Of a stretch of DNA of 64,000 bases, positions 59,677 to 64,000 are shown piece by piece (the first letter of the stretch is position 1; every line of letters begins with the position of its first letter). This stretch comes from Cliona cf. orientalis. Its lineage: Eukaryota; Porifera; Demospongiae; Clionaida; Clionaidae. The notes beneath the pieces were generated by a model, which was not told the DNA's origin, made no database searches, and saw only the letters and a program-made list of their open reading frames with translations. Position numbers and translations under genes: made by a program. Location of the stretch: contig OZ005694.1 in NCBI GenBank assembly GCA_963930775.1, positions 3,162,001 to 3,226,000 of the forward strand, read 5' to 3'.

Positions 59677-62600
59677 ATGGCTCTATCACACACTCCCATT
59701 CCTCATGATCCTGGGTATGAAAACTCACACAGTTTTCGACCTCATACTGACCCTCTAGCAAGGTATATATATAATTATATTATTTTTATAGCCAAAGAAT
59801 GTAATAAAAATAAGTACTTATATTGTTATTCCTATAAAATTAATAGAGGAAATGGAAGGATTCGGCCTGAAGCTGCTGACATAGCAATGATGCACAAGAG
59901 AGGAACAGTGGGACATCTTCTAACAAACCCCCTTCTTCCTCCAAAGCACTTAAAATGTACATATGTAAAAGTGTGAAAATACATGCAAATAGTCCTAATT
60001 GTTGGCTAACATCTTACCTTTTTGTTCAATTTCTCATTATTGCACTCAGATGCTGTACAAAAGAATCACTACAAAGAGAATTTGAGAAGAATTCAGAGGA
60101 TTCAGGCACAATCAAAGAAAAAGCAATTTGAATCTCAAACGCCCACTGAAAAGCATCAAAGATCCACAAAGTATGACAGTATACCTTCCAAAGTCTTTCT
60201 GCAGGTACTTGCACTAAACATATTTATGGTGTGATTATACGAGACTTTGCTATAGTTATCCAATCCGCCTTTGCTACCATTGGGTTCTGCCACTTGTAAG
60301 GACACCCACCCAAAATCAACTACACAGAAAAAGGTAATTATAGATTATTAAGGGCATAATTATTATGAAAAAATTAATGTACAATGTCATGCAGAACTTT
60401 TTGGCATTGAATATTCAAAATGCTGGCCGAGCCCAAGTCAAGAGACCGCCCTCCCAGGAACGGCCCTCATCTTCACCAGCTAAATGTGAAAAGGGAGTTT
60501 CAAACCATCAAAGAGGGATTATACCTCAGTAGTAAGTACATGTACGTGCAATTATGTGTCTCATAATCCTAAAGTGTGAATGGTATGTGGCCTGTTTGTG
60601 TAGTATGTGTCTCATAATCCTAAAGTATGAATGGTATGTGGCCTGTTTGTGTAGGATGAATAGGGATCCGATTCATCTTCCATTAAAATAGTATTAACAA
60701 GTATAAAAAACAATTAAATAAAATTGAAGGATGAAGTAGGGATGGCAGTGCCAAAAAGTACACAAACAAGGTTTGTAGGGATAACGTATCACATTCACTA
60801 TACATTCCTACGCTTGCTTTTCTCGATAATTAACGTCATACACTCCCGATTCAGTACTATGTAAATTAAGTGTCGTTATATTTTGATATTAATCCATGTA
60901 TTGATTTTCCATTCCTGCATGCATGTGCCCCATATATAATACGTGTGTGCACGGCTATACTAAAAAAGCAAGCGTAGGGATGTATAGTGAATGTGATACG
61001 TTATCCCTACAAACCTTGTTTGTGTACTTTTTGGCACTGCCATCCCTACTTCATCCTTCAATTTTATTTAATTGTTTTTTATACTTGTTGCTGTTCTTTT
61101 TTTAGTGCCCCCAGGGTATTTCATGCATGATAGTCATTAATTTTCATCAATGCCACCTAGCTAACTAATCTCGTGGAGACAGAGGCTGGGCATGAGACTC
61201 ACCATGGTGACCAGATATTATGGTTTGCCTATTCATCATTATAAAATGCAGTTTCTGGACCTAGCTATATCCAACTGTGCTCTAACCATAATGGATTATT
61301 ACAATATTATAGGGAATTAAGCAGGTACATCACTGATTCAGCATATCTGTGCGATCCTAGCCTTTGAGTCAGGTAGCTATGGTACCCCAAACACACCGTG
61401 AGTTCAAACTTGATTACTCCTGCATGTCCTGTAAGTTCAAATCCCAGGCCGTCTTTTGATAGCTAGCTAGGATGTCTTCTTTTGCATTACACACTATTGA
61501 ACACGCATCAGTGGGGTTCTTGAGACAACTCGGGTAACCAGTGACCTGCGATTGAAGCCACGCCCCTCGTTATATCGATCCTGAAGCTGGCTAGATCGGC
61601 AAACTTGAAAGATTAGAAGGCTGTTTAGAACCAAGTAGCGACGAAAACCTTCCGTTTTGGGAGCGTATTTTATAGGCCAGTAAGTGTACTGTTGGTAATA
61701 GCCACCATAATCGACAGTTCACTGAGCTGATCAGCTGAGCGCTTGAGCAGGTCCTGGATCAATCGTGGATGCGCCGGCGCATGCGCGCCACTGACATCGG
61801 TCACATGACTTCACCATGGCAACACTTTATGAGCATGCGCATTATATGACAAAATGGCTAATCAGACACACCCACTCGCAAAATGCCCTGTATACACCCA
61901 CAATTAAATCGCTGTCCTGATAACACAAAACGAGCGTGCCACAGACGTGCACGCTCCAAAATGGAGTGGATTTACACTCGAACTAAGGTGAGCGGTCATG
62001 GTAGTCTTGAGTTAGCCCAAGAAAACAGAAAGAAAGAAAGAAAGAAAGAAAGAATGAGAAAAGGCTATTTTTTTGAACATCTGGTTCTGGCATATACAAT
62101 TGAGTTGATGAATGGTCTTGGTCTTGTTAGATCGATAATTTGCTGTAGATTCTGATTTTGACACTTAGAAATCTCACAGAGTTACCTGTTTTGAGATATT
62201 TGGATGTTTATAATGTATTATATATATGGAGTATCCGTGCCATCCCTACTTATAGAGTCTACCGACTCTATGATAATATTCACAGGGATTCCCCCAGAAT
62301 GATATTCATAGGCTTTTAATTAAGTTGTGGCTTTAAACTCCACCCATTTCTTTGATGTTTATCCAATTAGCCCAAAGTCAAACCGGGTGGCCCACCCTGA
62401 TTCAGGTATGCTGGGGGAAACACTGTATTCACAAACTACCACTGTATTTAGGCTAACATTCTAGGACCTCAGTGTACATGTACATAGCAGTTGATGACCT
62501 TTACCAGAAAATTGTGAAGGCTTAAAATAATGGTACATGTACATGTAGTTTTAATTTTGGTAAAAAACTTGTTCTGTGTTGGGATAAAATATTGTTAATT

Positions 62601-62746
62601 ATTGTGCAGCCTAGTGAAGCGTAAGGAAGAATGGCAGAGAGCTGAAGAAGAGAGGATAAGTTCATTGCCTGATCCCTCAGTTCCCTCTGGGCATACCGTG
62701 ATGCCCGACAAGGAAAGGCGAGAGACACTCAATGCTTTACAAGAAG
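59677..62746 (+). CDS. ENKD1: Enkurin domain-containing protein 1 (ENKD1), 3'-partial
   Basis: Centriole/microtubule-linked protein in vertebrates. Exons: 59677-59762, 59847-59956, 60050-60204, 60395-60531, 62610-62746; phases agree, 208 residues in the window. Family blocks in order: PIPHDPGYENSHSFRP (human PIPPDPTLCPDNYRRP), HYKENLRRIQRIQ (human HEKENLRRIREIQ), KYDSIPSKVFLQ (human KYDKVESRVKAQLQ), NIQNAGRAQVKRPPS, GIIPQYLVKRKEEWQRAEEE and LPDPSVPSGHTVMPDKERRE (human QPDPAMPPGHTRMPENQRLE). The last visible donor at 62747 is in phase 1. The enkurin core helix (about 90 more residues expected) was not found before 64000, so the gene runs off the edge. Intron 4 carries a tandem duplication and a long-arm inverted repeat. 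ATG context is gccATGG. Confidence 0.92.
60553..60654. repeat. Two-copy 51-bp tandem duplication
   Basis: Unit begins tatgtgtctcataatcctaa and ends cctgtttgtgtag. The copies (60553-60603, 60604-60654) differ at a single site (gtgtg/gtatg), so the duplication is recent. It starts 21 bases into ENKD1 intron 4. Confidence 0.92.
60697..61088. mobile_element. Long-arm inverted-repeat element
   Basis: Arms of about 124 bp (60697-60821 and 60965-61088) are nearly identical mirror images, starting acaagtataaaaaacaatta and including gtagggatggcagtgccaaa. A 140-bp unrelated centre lies between. No ORF. The near identity of the arms implies recent origin. Confidence 0.9.
62027..62055. repeat. (gaaa)n microsatellite
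   Basis: About seven tandem aaag units in ENKD1 intron 4. Confidence 0.85.
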
Positions 62747-64000
62747 GTATGAAGCCTTACTGCAAACTACATGACTAATTTATATGACATTGTATGTTTG
62801 ATCACATGGCTTTCAACCATTCTGATGTGTTGGAAAGTGCATGTGCTTCAAATAGACATGTACAGTGTACATGTAGATATGCAAGTTGCACACTTAAGTG
62901 TGTATTAACTAGATATTGCCAAGTTTGAGTCAGGGTTTTATTTAGCTAGGGGTGGGGGCCGTCACTCTCCCCCTCTCCTGTAGAGCAGCCACCAATCACA
63001 CATGCAATACATGTACACTGATGTGAATAGTAAAAGTGTCCAAATGGGAAGTTTTGCTCATTTTTAACCCAAAAATCCTCTAAAGCTTCACGCTATGTCC
63101 AGAAGGAGACACATTTCTCATTCTACATATATACTTCACTATTAATAAGGAGGGAAACCAGTGGGTATCACTGACAGGCTACTCTGAAATCCGGGTCTCA
63201 GAAGCCACCAGAAACAGTCTCAGATCATCCCAGTATACATTTTAGTTGTGTGTCTTTGAGGACCCTTATATCCCTAGTAGCAATTTACTTTTCTGAAACA
63301 ACCAACAGTAGGGGTATCAATAATTGTGACATTCGATACAGTTTCAAGTTTGTCAAGCTACATGTAGCTGTGGGGATAGCATGGGTGCATCAGTCGACCA
63401 CAAGAGTACACAATAAAGAGAGAGAAGAGAGTGTCCCAACGCACTATATGCTCTGTATAAGATATCTGCAGAAAGTCACGTGCCAGGAATTCAAGAATTG
63501 ACCAATTAGGGTGTTCGATTCAAATGGTACATTATGGGCGTGGCCTCGAGTGCAAGCTAAGGCGAGAGCGATTTCGACTGAAAATACTAGCAGATAACAG
63601 TATAAAACGAACATTCATGAAGAATCTAGCACAAACCCCATAAACAATGCCAACCATCTTGTACACAGCATATAGCACGTTAGTACGCTCTCTTCTCTCC
63701 CCAAATTATTTATTCTTGCTCAACTGATTATTAGTTTCTTATCAGGTACTAGGTAGAGTCCCAACGTGGGCAGATGATACCGGTAGTTTTAATTATTGCA
63801 AATCATAATAAACCCTAGAAGTGCTTGCATACAGAAGTTTCAAAAACTCTTACTTTATCAGTAATTTGCCCTAATAGTTCAGCTCATAGGGCATGCCAAC
63901 ATGATTGAGCTGAACAACAATGATCACGTGACTAGACATGGTACCTTTATTGCATCATTGGCATGCAGTAATAAATTTTAGCTTGAAAAATTGATGCAGG
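62747..64000. other. Probable ENKD1 intron 5 to window edge
   Basis: 1.25 kb with no coding exon recognised. 62932-63230 is a second, degraded copy of the 21890-22330 element (cagggttttattt, aaagtgtccaaat, ccagtgggtatcactgacag). Confidence 0.5.

Noticed and set aside
61380..61460. Possible tRNA (gttcaaatccc B-box-like motif)
   Set aside because: No matching A box or foldable acceptor stem at the right distance.
1..64000. CRISPR array, prokaryotic operon or insertion sequence
   Set aside because: Spliced animal genes throughout; no regularly spaced identical repeats with unique spacers.

Overview
The window is eukaryotic, metazoan and AT-rich. Its genes are split into many short exons with GT/AG introns, and its spacer DNA is packed with small TA-flanked inverted-repeat elements (MITEs). 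A demosponge is the best guess. The reasons are a clear animal gene set (SH3 adaptor, DAPP1-like, WAPL, DAZAP2, ENKD1), a large 'beta-helix plus many transmembrane segments' gene of a kind I associate with sponge genomes, and a HIRAN-like repeat fragment common in sponges and cnidarians. The species cannot be fixed from the sequence. All exon joins were worked out by hand from splice signals, reading phase and protein similarity recalled from memory; no alignment was run.

Layout. (1) 1-4182, plus: 3' part of a vinexin/CAP-like adaptor with two SH3 domains and a PPQEQ repeat. (2) 12205-4773, minus: nine-exon SH2-PH adaptor of the DAPP1/Bam32 type with a long extra N-terminus, tail-to-tail with gene 1. 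(3) 12996-42535, plus: twenty-exon cohesin-release factor WAPL, head-to-head with the DAPP1-like gene. Its introns hold other genes: a single-exon POT/SLC15-type transporter (19385-21025, plus) in intron 5, and two nearly identical secreted-protein genes on the minus strand (25848-24968 and 29070-28197) in intron 7, with a dead inverted third copy of their first exon between them. Intron 10 holds coding debris, a minisatellite and a satellite array. Intron 11 holds nested MITEs, one carrying a dead HIRAN-like fragment. (4) 42536-47369: gene-poor spacer. (5) 47370-51127, plus: a beta-helix/polytopic membrane protein gene broken by one apparent frameshift. (6) 57884-53355, minus: DAZAP2-like gene. 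(7) 59677 to beyond 62746, plus: ENKD1, head-to-head with DAZAP2 and cut by the window edge.

The genes do not form one pathway. Two are signalling adaptors (SH3; SH2-PH, phosphoinositide-dependent), WAPL acts in cohesin unloading, ENKD1 is linked to centrioles and microtubules, and DAZAP2 is a small PPxY adaptor. The most interesting parts are the nested secreted genes, which have three internal Cys/Trp repeats, a shared GC-AG intron and an inverted fossil exon, and the dense layering of several distinct MITE families.
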